A stretch of DNA of 64,000 nt from DASRDB01 sp035652815 (GTDB taxonomy: Bacteria; Chloroflexota; Ktedonobacteria; Ktedonobacterales; Ktedonobacteraceae), in NCBI GenBank assembly GCA_035652815.1, contig DASRDB010000017.1, positions 62,001 through 126,000 of the forward strand. Direction: 5' to 3'. The notes beneath the pieces are model-generated. The model was not told the origin of the DNA. It saw nothing but the letters and a program-made list of their open reading frames with translations, and made no database searches. Position 1 is the first letter of the stretch, and each line of letters starts with the position of its first letter. This document shows positions 34,792 through 43,803 of this stretch, in pieces. The position numbers and the translations under genes were made by a program.

Positions 34792-35979
34792 TCACCTGAG
34801 TAAAAGATATCCTGGTAATATCACGAAAATGACCCCCAGTCCCGCTAACAGCATGGTATGCTCCAGGCCAATCCAGATGGCAGCTCCGCTTATCAGTAAT
34901 GCACCGAGTTGAGAAAAACCTGCCGCAATCAGCGTATACAGACTCATGATGCGCCCACGAATATCCGGCGGCGCAGCGGTCTGAAGCCAGCTATTCGCGA
35001 CCATCATCGTCATGGTCGCCCCAGCGCCACAACAAAACAACAGGGGTAATGTCACTTGAAAGCCGGGCACACCTGCAAACAATGTCAGTGCTATGCCAAA
35101 TTCTGCACAGCAGAGCAATAACAGAGGCTTTAAAGGCTGCGACGATCTCAAGGAAGCAAGGAATATCGCACCTACAAGCGACCCAAGCCCTGAAGCCGCT
35201 ACCATCACCCCAAGTCCCTGCGCCCCAACACGCTGGACATCACGCGCAAAGGCCGGTAGCAGAAGCAAATAAGGCCTTCCCAGCAGGCTAACCGTTGCAG
35301 CAATTGTCAGCACCACGAGTATCATGCGAAGCTGATCCGGCGTTTTCAAGCGTCTTATTGCTCTCACATGGACTACTTTCGCGCCCGCATGCTCTCGATC
35401 CAGCACCAACCTTTTCTTGTCAATCAAGAGCAGCGCAATAACTACAACCAGGAAACTGAGTGCATTGAGGCTAAAACAGAGAGCAGCGCCTACGTGGACG
35501 AGCAGCAACCCCGCGATAGACGGACCAATGACCGCTGCTCCGTTGTACACGCTTGCATTGAGTGAGACTGCTTGCAACACCGCTTCACCTGGCACCAGAT
35601 CACTCAAGAAAGCCTGGCGAGCAGGATTATCAACAGCAATAACGGTAGCCGCCAATCCAGCGATCAATAGTAAGCTCCAGAACGGCGGTCTTCCCAGCCA
35701 CGCCAGCAAAGCCAGTAGAGTCGCCAGAAACATGGAAAGCGATTGCGTAACAAGCAGAAGCCTGAGCCTGAGAAAACGGTCGGCGAGTACCCCACCAATC
35801 AACGACAACACGGCTATAGGAACGAATTGAACAAGGCCGAGGAAGCCCAACGTCAGCGGAGACCCACCGATCTGTAGCACAAACCAGCCAAGCGCGACGT
35901 TCTGCATCCAGTTGCCAATGTTGGAAATGGCCTGGCCAAACCAGTACAGCCGGAAGTTACGCTCGCGCAAGGCTTGCAT
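34792..35979 (-). CDS. MFS transporter, MFS_3 (EntS-like)
   Basis: 395 aa. Features of the MFS_3 class: LRERNFRLYWFGQAISNIG at the start, NVALGWFVLQIGGSPLTLG, ADRFLRLRLLLVTQ and DNPARQAFLSDLVPGEAVLQ. Relatives export siderophores, drugs or lipids. ATG 35979 is placed by GAGGAA upstream; ATG 36039 is in frame but would lie inside the PIG-L gene. It begins 14 bp after that gene and its stop is 5 bp from the next start, so the three are probably one transcription unit. Confidence 0.85.
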   Translation of the reverse strand: MQALRERNFRLYWFGQAISNIGNWMQNVALGWFVLQIGGSPLTLGFLGLVQFVPIAVLSLIGGVLADRFLRLRLLLVTQSLSMFLATLLALLAWLGRPPFWSLLLIAGLAATVIAVDNPARQAFLSDLVPGEAVLQAVSLNASVYNGAAVIGPSIAGLLLVHVGAALCFSLNALSFLVVVIALLLIDKKRLVLDREHAGAKVVHVRAIRRLKTPDQLRMILVVLTIAATVSLLGRPYLLLLPAFARDVQRVGAQGLGVMVAASGLGSLVGAIFLASLRSSQPLKPLLLLCCAEFGIALTLFAGVPGFQVTLPLLFCCGAGATMTMMVANSWLQTAAPPDIRGRIMSLYTLIAAGFSQLGALLISGAAIWIGLEHTMLLAGLGVIFVILPGYLLLR

Positions 35980-35992
35980 AGAGGTTCCTCGC

Positions 35993-36712
35993 CTAACGAA
36001 AATCCACCCGTTTGAACGCTTCAGCCGCCTCAAGTCCAACGGGCTTCCCTACCTCGGTAGCACGCTGGTACCAGTTGCGCTCAAGTTCCATAGCATCCGT
36101 GAACTGGCTTTTATGGGCAAGCCGAGAGTCTATCTTGCGAGGCAGCGTAGTTGCAATATCGACCCACGTATCAGGAACTTCCGTAGCAAACAACCATACC
36201 TCTGGCACAAGATGCGGTTGCAGCCCCTCCTCACGTATCTGTTCAACGAAGGTAAGAGGGTCGCGAGCGCAGGGAAAAAGCGCATCCAGGGTGGCTCGTC
36301 CAACCGCTCGATGATCGGGGTGCAGGCGATAGGGCGGTACTGGATCATGTGTAATAACCAGGTCTGGACGATGCAAACGTACCTGCCTCACCAGTTCGCG
36401 GCGCAAAGCCAGCGTTGGTTCAACTTCACTATCTGGCCAGCGCAAAAAGACCACATCCTCCACTCCCAACACATGGGCTGCCTCGATCTGTTCACCTTCA
36501 CGAATACACGCCACTTCCTGCGGAGATTGTGCCGGGTCGCTTGTCCCTTTATCGCCAGAGGTACATAGGACATACACGACAGATCTGCCTGCATCCACAA
36601 AGCGGCAAACCGTACCCGCCGCCCATGACTCAATGTCGTCTGGATGAGCAACAATGACCAGCACACATTGGAACGGAGAAGATTCGATGTTCACAATTAC
36701 TCTCTGCGTCAT
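35993..36712 (-). CDS. PIG-L/LmbE family deacetylase
   Basis: 239 aa. Zn-dependent N-deacetylase, typically of N-acetylglucosaminyl derivatives. The motif AHPDD at 22-26 and the second motif LHPDHRAVGRATLDAL contain the zinc ligands; VYVLCTSGDKGTSDP follows the first. Family length is normal. GGAGCG precedes ATG 36712. It heads the operon with two MFS transporters, which suggests uptake or efflux of the molecule that it deacetylates. Confidence 0.87.
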   Translation of the reverse strand: MTQRVIVNIESSPFQCVLVIVAHPDDIESWAAGTVCRFVDAGRSVVYVLCTSGDKGTSDPAQSPQEVACIREGEQIEAAHVLGVEDVVFLRWPDSEVEPTLALRRELVRQVRLHRPDLVITHDPVPPYRLHPDHRAVGRATLDALFPCARDPLTFVEQIREEGLQPHLVPEVWLFATEVPDTWVDIATTLPRKIDSRLAHKSQFTDAMELERNWYQRATEVGKPVGLEAAEAFKRVDFR

Positions 36713-36732
36713 AACTACGCTCCGTTACGTTT

Positions 36733-37137
36733 CTATCCAAACCGTTTTTGTAATTGCTCATCCGTCATTGCATGCACATATCCTGCTCTGGCCTTCTCGA
36801 CCTCCGGCAAATATTGCTCAGCCCAGGTGCGAATTGCCTGTATCGGCTCGGTCAACGTTTTTCCCAGTGGAGTCAATGAGTACTCAACCATCGGTGGCAC
36901 AACCGGGTAGACAGTGCGCTGCACCAGGCCATCCTGCTCCAACGAGCGCAGCGTCTGCGTCAGCATCTTCTGCGAGATACCGCCGATCTCGCGCATCAAC
37001 TGGCTATGCCTGCGCGTTCCACGGTCCAGCGCGATAATCACCAGCATCGTCCATTTGTCGGCAAGCAGGTTTAATACGCGCCGCGAGGGACAATTCACGT
37101 TTAGCACGTTGTAGGGCTGCGAATAAGTCGTAGGCAT
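36733..37137 (-). CDS. HxlR family transcriptional regulator
   Basis: 134 aa. Winged-helix domain with the HxlR pattern: VNCPSRRVLNLLADKWTMLV, RRHSQLMREIGGISQKMLTQ, TLRSLEQDGLVQRTVYPVVP, and VEYSLTPLGKTLTEPIQ. One Cys (in VNCPSR) sits where redox-sensing HxlR members have theirs. ATG 37137 is chosen over 37164 because of GGAGAAGAG. Divergent from the F420-type reductase, with overlapping promoters, so it probably controls that gene and itself. Confidence 0.87.
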   Translation of the reverse strand: MPTTYSQPYNVLNVNCPSRRVLNLLADKWTMLVIIALDRGTRRHSQLMREIGGISQKMLTQTLRSLEQDGLVQRTVYPVVPPMVEYSLTPLGKTLTEPIQAIRTWAEQYLPEVEKARAGYVHAMTDEQLQKRFG

Positions 37138-37173
37138 TCTCTTCTCCACAGAAGTTATAGGCACTTTTTGGTA

Positions 37174-37226
37174 AGTATAGCACTTTGCCGTGTCTACTTG
37201 TCAAAAAGAACTGGCATTTCTATACT
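37174..37226. promoter_or_regulatory. Face-to-face promoters of the HxlR and reductase genes
   Basis: Plus strand: TTGTCA (37198-37203), 17 bases, TATACT (37221-37226). Minus strand: TTGACA (37204-37199), 19 bases, TATACT (37179-37174). The two -35 boxes share bases. TATAGGCACTTTT and TATAGCACTTTG repeat at 37156 and 37176, a possible HxlR site. Confidence 0.5.
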
Positions 37227-37284
37227 TGAAGTCAGAAGAGTAAAGCCCTGCTAAGGCTCTTTCAAACAACCTGGAGGTTTTTTC

Positions 37285-37902
37285 ATGAAAATCGCTGTTC
37301 TTGGCGCTGGTAATATCGGTGGCACGCTTGGCCGTAAGTGGAGTAAAGCAGGCCATTCCATCTCATTTGGCGTGAACGACCCGAATGGTAAGCACGCGCA
37401 GGAATTACGCGCCGAACTGGGAAACGCTGTTCAGATCGGTACTGTCGATGAAGCGCTGCAAAGCCAGCCGGACGTCGTCGTGCTGGCCGTACCGGGCGGA
37501 ACAATGGATGCAGTCATCACCAAATATGCCAAACAACTTGACGGCAAGATCATCATCGATACAACAAATCGCATGGGTGGCGGTGGCCCTTTCAACAGCT
37601 TTGCCACGTTGAAAGAGTACACATCCAACGCGCCTATCTACCGCGCATTCAACACGCTCGGCTGGGAAAACTTTGCCGACCCGCTTTTCAATGGTGTACC
37701 CGCCGATCTCTTCTACTGCGGCCCAGATGGTGAGCCAGGTCGCTCAGTCGAGCAGCTCATCAGCGATATTGGCCTGCGCCCCGTTCGCCTGGGCGGCATC
37801 GATAAAGTTGACCAGGTTGACGCCTTTCTGCCCATCTGGTTTAGTCTCGCTGTCGAGCAGAAAAAAGGCAGGCATATCGCCTTCAAACTCTTAGAAAAGT
37901 AA
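37285..37902 (+). CDS. NADPH-dependent F420 reductase-type NAD(P)-binding oxidoreductase
   Basis: 205 aa. Rossmann start MKIAVLGAGNIGGTLGRKWS, then FGVNDPNGKHAQELRAEL, VVVLAVPGGTMDAVI, KIIIDTTNRMGGGG and RAFNTLGWENFADPLF, which is the pattern of F420H2:NADP oxidoreductase-like proteins. The real cofactor pair and substrate are not established; many members do not use F420. GGAGG precedes ATG 37285. Divergent HxlR regulator; the likely inducer is an electrophile or quinone-type stress. Confidence 0.85.
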   Translation: MKIAVLGAGNIGGTLGRKWSKAGHSISFGVNDPNGKHAQELRAELGNAVQIGTVDEALQSQPDVVVLAVPGGTMDAVITKYAKQLDGKIIIDTTNRMGGGGPFNSFATLKEYTSNAPIYRAFNTLGWENFADPLFNGVPADLFYCGPDGEPGRSVEQLISDIGLRPVRLGGIDKVDQVDAFLPIWFSLAVEQKKGRHIAFKLLEK

Positions 37903-37912
37903 AAACAGGCAA

Positions 37913-37944
37913 GCGTGGAAAGGCCTACACCGGCCCTTCCGCGC
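37913..37944. terminator. Hairpin at convergent gene ends
   Basis: Stem of about 13 bp with one T-G pair and one mismatch (37913-37925 with 37932-37944), loop 6, between the reductase stop and the end of the convergent gene. No T-run, so weak evidence for termination. Confidence 0.35.
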
Positions 37945-38752
37945 TCTGCTCAGGAAAATCAGCCAATCGCTGCTTGCGCACGTTGTTATGATACGGCAAG
38001 GTCAGCTCGAGATAGCCCTCGATGACCTGCTCGGCATATGGCCCAGGAGGCACTGTCGGCTCAAGCACTCTCCACGACCGCTCGCCCGGCTGGTCTGATG
38101 GCCTGTTCATAACCGTGACACCCATCCGATTCATCACCTCCATATTTCGCTGCGCCAGCTTCTGATGAGGCAGGTAGGCATACAGCATCGATTCCAGCTC
38201 CGCCAGTTGTTGCTCGATCTGCTCGGGGGCGAGCCCGCTCTGTTCGCAAATCTCCCGCACAGACGCGATCAATTCTTCCTCTGAGGGAGAAAATATACTG
38301 TCCAGCGCCAGCATCAAGTGAAAGCCACGATTGAGCATCACCCGCCTGCCATCGATAAGACGCCTCGCCAGCCCATCCTCCTTATGCTCGTGCAAGGCTA
38401 GATGTATCTGGTGCGTAATCTCTCCTAGCGGCAACATATCAAGCTTCTTCTGAAGAAAGTCAACTACGCTGGCCGTATCTCCCTCTTCCTGCCAGTTTTT
38501 GAGCAATTGCAGGCAGTACTTCCCCTCGTAGCGTTCTATGTTTCTATAGACACTGAGCAGCCGATCCTTACATTCACATACCCACAGCGAATGCAGATAG
38601 CGCACAATATCCGCTAATGGAAACGACGTAAATCGCTGCTGCCCATGCACCCTTTGCACAAATTGAAAACATTCCTCAAACACCGTCTGTAACTGGTCAA
38701 AAGCCGCCAGCTTCGCGTTCACCAGTTCTAATGAAGTATTCCGGGTAGCCAT
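37925..38752 (-). CDS. Conserved-looking protein of unknown function (275 aa)
   Basis: Not recognised. A soluble, helical, charged protein with several Cys (CFQF about 34, VCECKDRLL about 65-73, CLQL about 87) and a Trp-rich segment SLWVCECKDRLLSVYRNIER. The middle part holds LEEL-type amphipathic helices such as EQIEQQLAELESMLYAYL. ATG 38752 follows AAAGGGG at seven bases. It stands alone between the reductase and haloalkane dehalogenase genes, on the minus strand; no operon partner. Confidence 0.7.
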   Translation of the reverse strand: MATRNTSLELVNAKLAAFDQLQTVFEECFQFVQRVHGQQRFTSFPLADIVRYLHSLWVCECKDRLLSVYRNIERYEGKYCLQLLKNWQEEGDTASVVDFLQKKLDMLPLGEITHQIHLALHEHKEDGLARRLIDGRRVMLNRGFHLMLALDSIFSPSEEELIASVREICEQSGLAPEQIEQQLAELESMLYAYLPHQKLAQRNMEVMNRMGVTVMNRPSDQPGERSWRVLEPTVPPGPYAEQVIEGYLELTLPYHNNVRKQRLADFPEQSAEGPV

Positions 38753-38826
38753 TCCTGCATCCCCTTTCAAGCAAGCGCAAACAATTCCTCTTCTCTACCC
38801 CCATTACGAACTGGCCCACCAAAGTG

Positions 38827-39732
38827 TTACCCTTTCTTTCTCAATGGCGTCCGCTCTATAAATGCCTGGATATGCTGTGCAAGCTCCTCGCCCTTGTCTT
38901 CCTGGAGAAAATGTCCGGCGTTAGAAATGACAATCTCAGGTTGATCCTTCGCCCCCGGTATCAACGCCCGGAAAAACCTGTCACCCCCGCGCGTAATCGG
39001 GTCTTTATCCGAAAACATCACCAGAGTTGGCTTCTCCCAGCTTGAAAGCACTTTGCGCGCCTGCCGCATCTCCGCCGCTCCTGGATCATCAGGATGAATG
39101 GGCACGAGCAACGGAAACGTCATCGCTCCCGCCTTATACGAAATATCAAGGAAAGGACTGTCATACGCTGCCAGTATTTCCGGCGTCAATTTTTCAGGTT
39201 GCGCCACACCATTTTGAATCACCCTGCTGATTGACATATCTTTGGAATTGACCGCGAATTCGCGCCAGCGCATGAAACCAGGACTCATCGGCACATCACC
39301 CGTTGGCAATCCTGTGTTCATGATAACCAGTCTTGCGAAGCGTTCAGGTATCTCGCTGGCAATGGTTAAGCCGAGCAGACCGCCCCAGTCCTGCACAACC
39401 AGTGTGACATCCCACAAATCTAAGGCCTCAATAAAGCCGACCAGCATATCGTGATGCATCTGAAAGGAGTATTCGTGACGCTCGGTAAATTTATCGGAGC
39501 GTCCAAAACCTATCATGTCCACCGCGATCACACGATTGCGTACCGCCAGTATTGGAATCATCTTGCGATACAAATACGACCATGAAGGCTCCCCATGCAG
39601 GCAGAAAACAACTTCTCCCTGGCCCTCGTCAACATAGTGCATGCGCAACCCGTGAATTTCAACATATTGCGGATCAAATGGAAAACCAGGCAAATTGGCA
39701 AATCGCTCTTCAGGCGTGCGTATAACCGGCAT
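38827..39732 (-). CDS. Haloalkane dehalogenase (HLD-I type)
   Basis: 301 aa, alpha/beta-hydrolase fold. Hydrolyses carbon-halogen bonds to alcohols. The nucleophile is D115 in VVQDWGG, with the halide-stabilising Trp next to it; the oxyanion motif is LHGEPSWSYLY (45-55); the catalytic His is H274 in AGHFLQED. An acidic residue in MFSDKDPI is the probable third member of the triad, as in HLD-I enzymes such as DhlA/DhmA. AAAGGAA precedes ATG 39732. Single gene. Confidence 0.9.
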   Translation of the reverse strand: MPVIRTPEERFANLPGFPFDPQYVEIHGLRMHYVDEGQGEVVFCLHGEPSWSYLYRKMIPILAVRNRVIAVDMIGFGRSDKFTERHEYSFQMHHDMLVGFIEALDLWDVTLVVQDWGGLLGLTIASEIPERFARLVIMNTGLPTGDVPMSPGFMRWREFAVNSKDMSISRVIQNGVAQPEKLTPEILAAYDSPFLDISYKAGAMTFPLLVPIHPDDPGAAEMRQARKVLSSWEKPTLVMFSDKDPITRGGDRFFRALIPGAKDQPEIVISNAGHFLQEDKGEELAQHIQAFIERTPLRKKG

Positions 39733-39874
39733 GGCAATTCCTTTCTTCCCTGTTGAGGGTAGGAAATTTCAAACAACTGCATTATGCCATCTGGCAACTC
39801 CGAAGAACAAATGGTAAGATTATCACAGCCATGCAAAAGGAACATACTACTATAGTAAAGAGAGTCAAGGCTAT

Positions 39875-40354
39875 ATGAAAAACGAAGCACAAGATAATCC
39901 TGGCGTGATCGCTCCACCACCGCTCATTTACCTGGTAGGACTTCTAGCTGGAGTGACTTTGCACAAAGCATTGCTTGCTCGTTTGCTTCCTTCCCTACCA
40001 CGCCTGCCACGCCTGGCAGTCGGCAGCGCTCTGCTCGGTTTGGCGGGTACCATTGTCAACTTTGCTTTTCGTCTGATGATACAAAAGAAAACAAACGTTG
40101 ATCCCCGTTTACCCGCCACAACGCTTGTCACAGAAGGCCCTTTTCGCTTCACTCGCAACCCGCTTTACCTCTCAATGACCCTTTTCTTTATTGGGCTGAG
40201 CATCCTTTTCGATGCGCTCGGAAGCCTGCTTGTACTGCCCTTTGTGCTATCCGTTATGCGGCGTGGCGTCATCGACCGCGAGGAACGTTACCTGGAGCGA
40301 AAGTTCGGCAAACAATACCTGCAATATAAAAGCAGAGTCAGGCGCTGGCTTTAA
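39875..40354 (+). CDS. Isoprenylcysteine carboxyl methyltransferase-like membrane protein
   Basis: 159 aa. Four or five membrane helices and the ICMT/PEMT C-terminal motif: LVTEGPFRFTRNPLYLSMTL, then DREERYLERKFGKQYLQYKS. These bacterial enzymes methylate lipids or small hydrophobic acceptors using S-adenosylmethionine; the true substrate is unknown. Start ATG 39875 has AAGG upstream. It converges on the polysaccharide deacetylase gene with 12 bp between. Confidence 0.85.
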   Translation: MKNEAQDNPGVIAPPPLIYLVGLLAGVTLHKALLARLLPSLPRLPRLAVGSALLGLAGTIVNFAFRLMIQKKTNVDPRLPATTLVTEGPFRFTRNPLYLSMTLFFIGLSILFDALGSLLVLPFVLSVMRRGVIDREERYLERKFGKQYLQYKSRVRRWL

Positions 40355-40366
40355 CATGCTAGCCCT

Positions 40367-41920
40367 CTAAACCATCGCTCCATACTTAAGCAAGCGCTGG
40401 TCATTTTGCAGCGTTACATTCAGAATGCTAATGAACGCATCAAGTGGTTCGCCTCCGCTCACACGAATACGCTGCAACTGGTAGGGCGTCTGTGCGTCCT
40501 GTATCGTCCCATTGAATGAGAGCGGATCGAGGGTCGCCCCTACATAGCCATCAGCGAACAGGTCGCTAAGTACCATCTGTTGTTCAGCATAGGTATCATG
40601 ATGGAACGGTTCTCCTGAAGGATAGCAGAAAAACTGCATCGGTTGCCCAAGCTGCTTTTCCAGCACCTCTTTCGACTGAAGTAATTCTGACTGCGTAGAG
40701 GTGTAAGCAGGAGGTTCACCGACATTGATATGATGAACCGTATGCGAACTGATTTGCATCCCTTCCCGCGCCAGGATGCGTATTTGCTCCCAGCTCATAT
40801 ATCGCCCACCGATCATGCCGGTAATAATATAAAAGACGCCTCGATAATGATGCGCGAGCAGGGCCGGGAAGGCATCGGTATACACATCCTCGTAGCCATC
40901 ATCAAAGGTGAGCATCATAGGATGCGGCGGTAGTATCTTGCCATAGTACAATGCATCGAATAATTCCGTCTGGTTGATGCTGGTATACCCCTGTTTTTGT
41001 AGCCAATCCAACTGCGCGTTAAAATCGCTGGTCGTCACCGTCAGACTATAATCGAGGATGTTATGCGTCGCCTGGTTCGATACATGATGATACATAAATA
41101 TTGGCACCAGTATTTTTGTCACCGGAGCCTTCGCGGGAACCAGAATGGGCGCGTCAAGATCGGCTGGGCCTGCTACCAGCACACGCCACTGTCCATGTTC
41201 TTCAACCAGCGCAAATATGCAGTTATGAAATAACCCCTGCTTAAGAGCTTCATCTGAAGGAGTGGTCAGCACGCCTGGGTCAGCATTCCCATCTAACGAA
41301 ATAGTTCGCGAGGCAACAAGTGAGTACACATATGTCGTATCCGGGTCAAGCCAGTTGTAAAACATCTGGGCTGTACTTACTGCGTAACTTACAAAGCGTA
41401 TTGAGCCAAACTTGGCCTGTTCAAAGTGGATGAAATCTTGCTCACTATGCCATAGCTGCTGCGCCTCTACCGAGAGCATAAACCACATTCTTCCCCATTG
41501 CTTGTGCATCATGGCATCCATAAAAGACGAGGTAGCACTATCTACCTGCAAGGGTGGCTTCATATGCGGATAGTTAGAAGCAAGTACCCGACCCTGCCTA
41601 CCGAATTCAGTGGGCAGGTGAATAGCAAGTCCTCCTATTAACAGCGCCATTAAAAGCAGCGCATCGCACAGCAGCAGCCACTTTAATTTGGAATGACGCC
41701 TGCGACGTCGCACTTCTGGCCGCAGGCGCACTCCATGCCTCGCTGGCTGTTCTTCTGTATCCTGTTCTGCCGACCCGGCAAGATCAGAAGCAGGAACAGA
41801 GACATACTCGTGTGCATTCAAGGGCATAGGTACCGTTTGTTGCTGATCTAACTCAGCCTGTACAGATATTTTCTGCTCGTCCTGTTCGTTGCCCTGCTTT
41901 TCAGTTGAATGGACCTCCAT
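40367..41920 (-). CDS. Membrane-anchored polysaccharide deacetylase
   Basis: 517 aa. A cytoplasmic Gln-rich head, a basic stretch RRRRHSKLK, one membrane helix (LLLCDALLLMALLIGGLAI), a region resembling an NTF2-like domain (about 130-260) and a C-terminal NodB domain: VPIFMYHHVS, MMLTFDDGYEDVY (metal Asp pair), SSHTVHHINVG and FFCYPSGE. It probably removes acetyl groups from cell-wall or exopolymeric sugars outside the cell. ATG 41920 follows AAAGGAAACGGG; an ATG at 41941 is in frame but has no site. Confidence 0.88.
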   Translation of the reverse strand: MEVHSTEKQGNEQDEQKISVQAELDQQQTVPMPLNAHEYVSVPASDLAGSAEQDTEEQPARHGVRLRPEVRRRRRHSKLKWLLLCDALLLMALLIGGLAIHLPTEFGRQGRVLASNYPHMKPPLQVDSATSSFMDAMMHKQWGRMWFMLSVEAQQLWHSEQDFIHFEQAKFGSIRFVSYAVSTAQMFYNWLDPDTTYVYSLVASRTISLDGNADPGVLTTPSDEALKQGLFHNCIFALVEEHGQWRVLVAGPADLDAPILVPAKAPVTKILVPIFMYHHVSNQATHNILDYSLTVTTSDFNAQLDWLQKQGYTSINQTELFDALYYGKILPPHPMMLTFDDGYEDVYTDAFPALLAHHYRGVFYIITGMIGGRYMSWEQIRILAREGMQISSHTVHHINVGEPPAYTSTQSELLQSKEVLEKQLGQPMQFFCYPSGEPFHHDTYAEQQMVLSDLFADGYVGATLDPLSFNGTIQDAQTPYQLQRIRVSGGEPLDAFISILNVTLQNDQRLLKYGAMV

Positions 41921-42018
41921 CCCGTTTCCTTTCAGCAGCATTTTTTCTTCATGGTACGTATTTAAGCTACCTACAGTAGACGAACGGAATTTTCTGAAGA
42001 AATTGCTCAGTCTAGCCC

Positions 42019-43557
42019 TTATTGGTGCGGCGAAAATATTGGTTTTAAAGCGGGATAGAGTGCCCGATAGGTTGCATAGGCATGAGCATACTGCGCTTCG
42101 TTTTCACCGCGCGCCTCCGTTCGTTCCGCCACGCGCACCGTCGCCTCGCAGGCATCCTGAATAGAGGGATAGACGCCAGAGGCCACGCCCGCCAGCAGGG
42201 CCGCGCCAAAGGCAGGCCCTTCCTGCGCGTTCGTCGTGACAAGTTCCACCCCCAGCACATCAGCCAGGATTTGCCGCCAGATGGCGCTCTTCGCACCACC
42301 ACCCGTTGCGCGAACCTGCTCAATCTCCAGGCCCTGCTCGCGTATTATGGCAAAGCAATCCTTCAAACTGAAGGCCACCCCCTCTAATACTGCCCGTACC
42401 AGATGTCTCCGGTCATGACTGGCAGTCAACCCTATCCAGCCTCCACGCGCATAAGCATCCAGATGCGGCGTGCGCTCGCCCTGCAGATAGGGCAAAAAGA
42501 TCAGACCTTCACTCCCCGGTGGCACGCTTTCCACCTCCTTTGCCAGCAATTCATAAGCGTCAAGGCCTGTCCAGCGTTCCAGAGCGCGTTCTGGCAGGCC
42601 AATATTGTCGCGCACCCAGCGCAGCGAAAGTCCAGCCCCCTGAGTAACACCCATCAAATACCATGCTCCCGGTACAGCATGATTGAAGGTATGCACACGT
42701 GGCACCGGCCCAGAAAGATCTACTCGCGGTTGATCCGCGTATGTGAGGACTACTCCGCTCGTACCAATCGAAACCAGCGTCAGCCCGGGTCGCACCACAC
42801 CGTTTCCCACCGCGCCGCAGGCATTGTCCGCCCCACCGCCCGCGACCGGAGTTCCGGCAGGTAAACCTGTCAATCGCTCAACCTCCCCGGTAATGCTACC
42901 GCATACCTGGTCAGAGGCAACCACAGGCGGCAATAGCGAACTATCAAAGCCGATAGCATCCAGTACCTCCTGTGACCACTCGCCGCGCTTCACATTTAGC
43001 AGGCAGGTACCCGCTGCATCTGAAATTTCCATTGCCATCTTTTCAGTGAGTAGGAAACGGATATAGTCCTTCGGCAACAGGATTTTTCTCGTCCGGGCAA
43101 AAATATCCGGTTCATTGTCACGCACCCACAAGGCCTTTGGTGCGGAAAAGCCGGGCAGCGCCGGATTGCTCACATACTCGATGAGACGAGTCGCACCTAC
43201 CCGCTCAGTCATCCAACGGCACTGAGCATCGCTGCGCTGATCTGCCCAGATGATGCACGGTCGCAAAACTATGTTCTGTTCGTCGAGCAACACCACACCA
43301 TGCATCTGCCCAGACAGCCCTACCCCACGCACATCCTGCGGAGCCACACCCAAACGCGCTGCACTACTAAGGCAGGTGCGAATGGCGGTAAGGGTCCCCT
43401 GCCACCACTCTTCGGGATTTTGTTCCGCCCAACCTGGAAACGGGTGATAAAGCGGATAATCGACAAACGCCCAGGAGATGACTTGACCATCCTCTGCCGC
43501 AAATAACGCAGCTTTCACACCCGATGTTCCAAGATCAATGCCGAGAAGTGCATCCAT
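42019..43557 (-). CDS. xylB: Xylulokinase
   Basis: 512 aa, FGGY carbohydrate kinase. Phosphorylates D-xylulose. Features: GIDLGTSGVKAALF (phosphate-1), GVGLSGQMHGVVLLDEQN, IWADQRSDAQC, GGGADNACGAVGNGV and the conserved late ATGGGAKSAIWRQILAD, then FGAALLAGVASG. The MHGVVLLD and SGQMHG segments are typical for xylulokinases. AGGTGG precedes ATG 43557; an upstream in-frame ATG (43632) is less likely. No xylose isomerase gene is nearby. Confidence 0.93.
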   Translation of the reverse strand: MDALLGIDLGTSGVKAALFAAEDGQVISWAFVDYPLYHPFPGWAEQNPEEWWQGTLTAIRTCLSSAARLGVAPQDVRGVGLSGQMHGVVLLDEQNIVLRPCIIWADQRSDAQCRWMTERVGATRLIEYVSNPALPGFSAPKALWVRDNEPDIFARTRKILLPKDYIRFLLTEKMAMEISDAAGTCLLNVKRGEWSQEVLDAIGFDSSLLPPVVASDQVCGSITGEVERLTGLPAGTPVAGGGADNACGAVGNGVVRPGLTLVSIGTSGVVLTYADQPRVDLSGPVPRVHTFNHAVPGAWYLMGVTQGAGLSLRWVRDNIGLPERALERWTGLDAYELLAKEVESVPPGSEGLIFLPYLQGERTPHLDAYARGGWIGLTASHDRRHLVRAVLEGVAFSLKDCFAIIREQGLEIEQVRATGGGAKSAIWRQILADVLGVELVTTNAQEGPAFGAALLAGVASGVYPSIQDACEATVRVAERTEARGENEAQYAHAYATYRALYPALKPIFSPHQ

Positions 43558-43803
43558 ATTTCTGTCCCACCTTTTCTTCTGTCGGTAATGTGGTTCTCTA
43601 ATTCGCCCGCTAAACGACTTATCCAGACTCAAATTAGCTCTTTAAAGCCGCATGGAGCGTTGTGTCGCAAAATCTGTATGCCATTACCGATGATTGTACG
43701 TCATGCAAGAGTACAAGCGCTACTTTGACTTCCCCTTTGAAGCGCTAAAAGCGAATAAAACGTGAGAATGACAGATCAATATCTGTGCTTGGAGGTACCC
43801 CAC

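Noticed and set aside
37173..37227. Inverted repeat AAGTATAG/CTATACTT as an HxlR operator
   Set aside because: The arms coincide with the two divergent -10 boxes, so the symmetry is explained by the promoters themselves.
43762..43803. Longer N-terminus of the HAD hydrolase
   Set aside because: GGAGGT lies inside this stretch and sets GTG 43804 as start; the extension has no ribosome site of its own.
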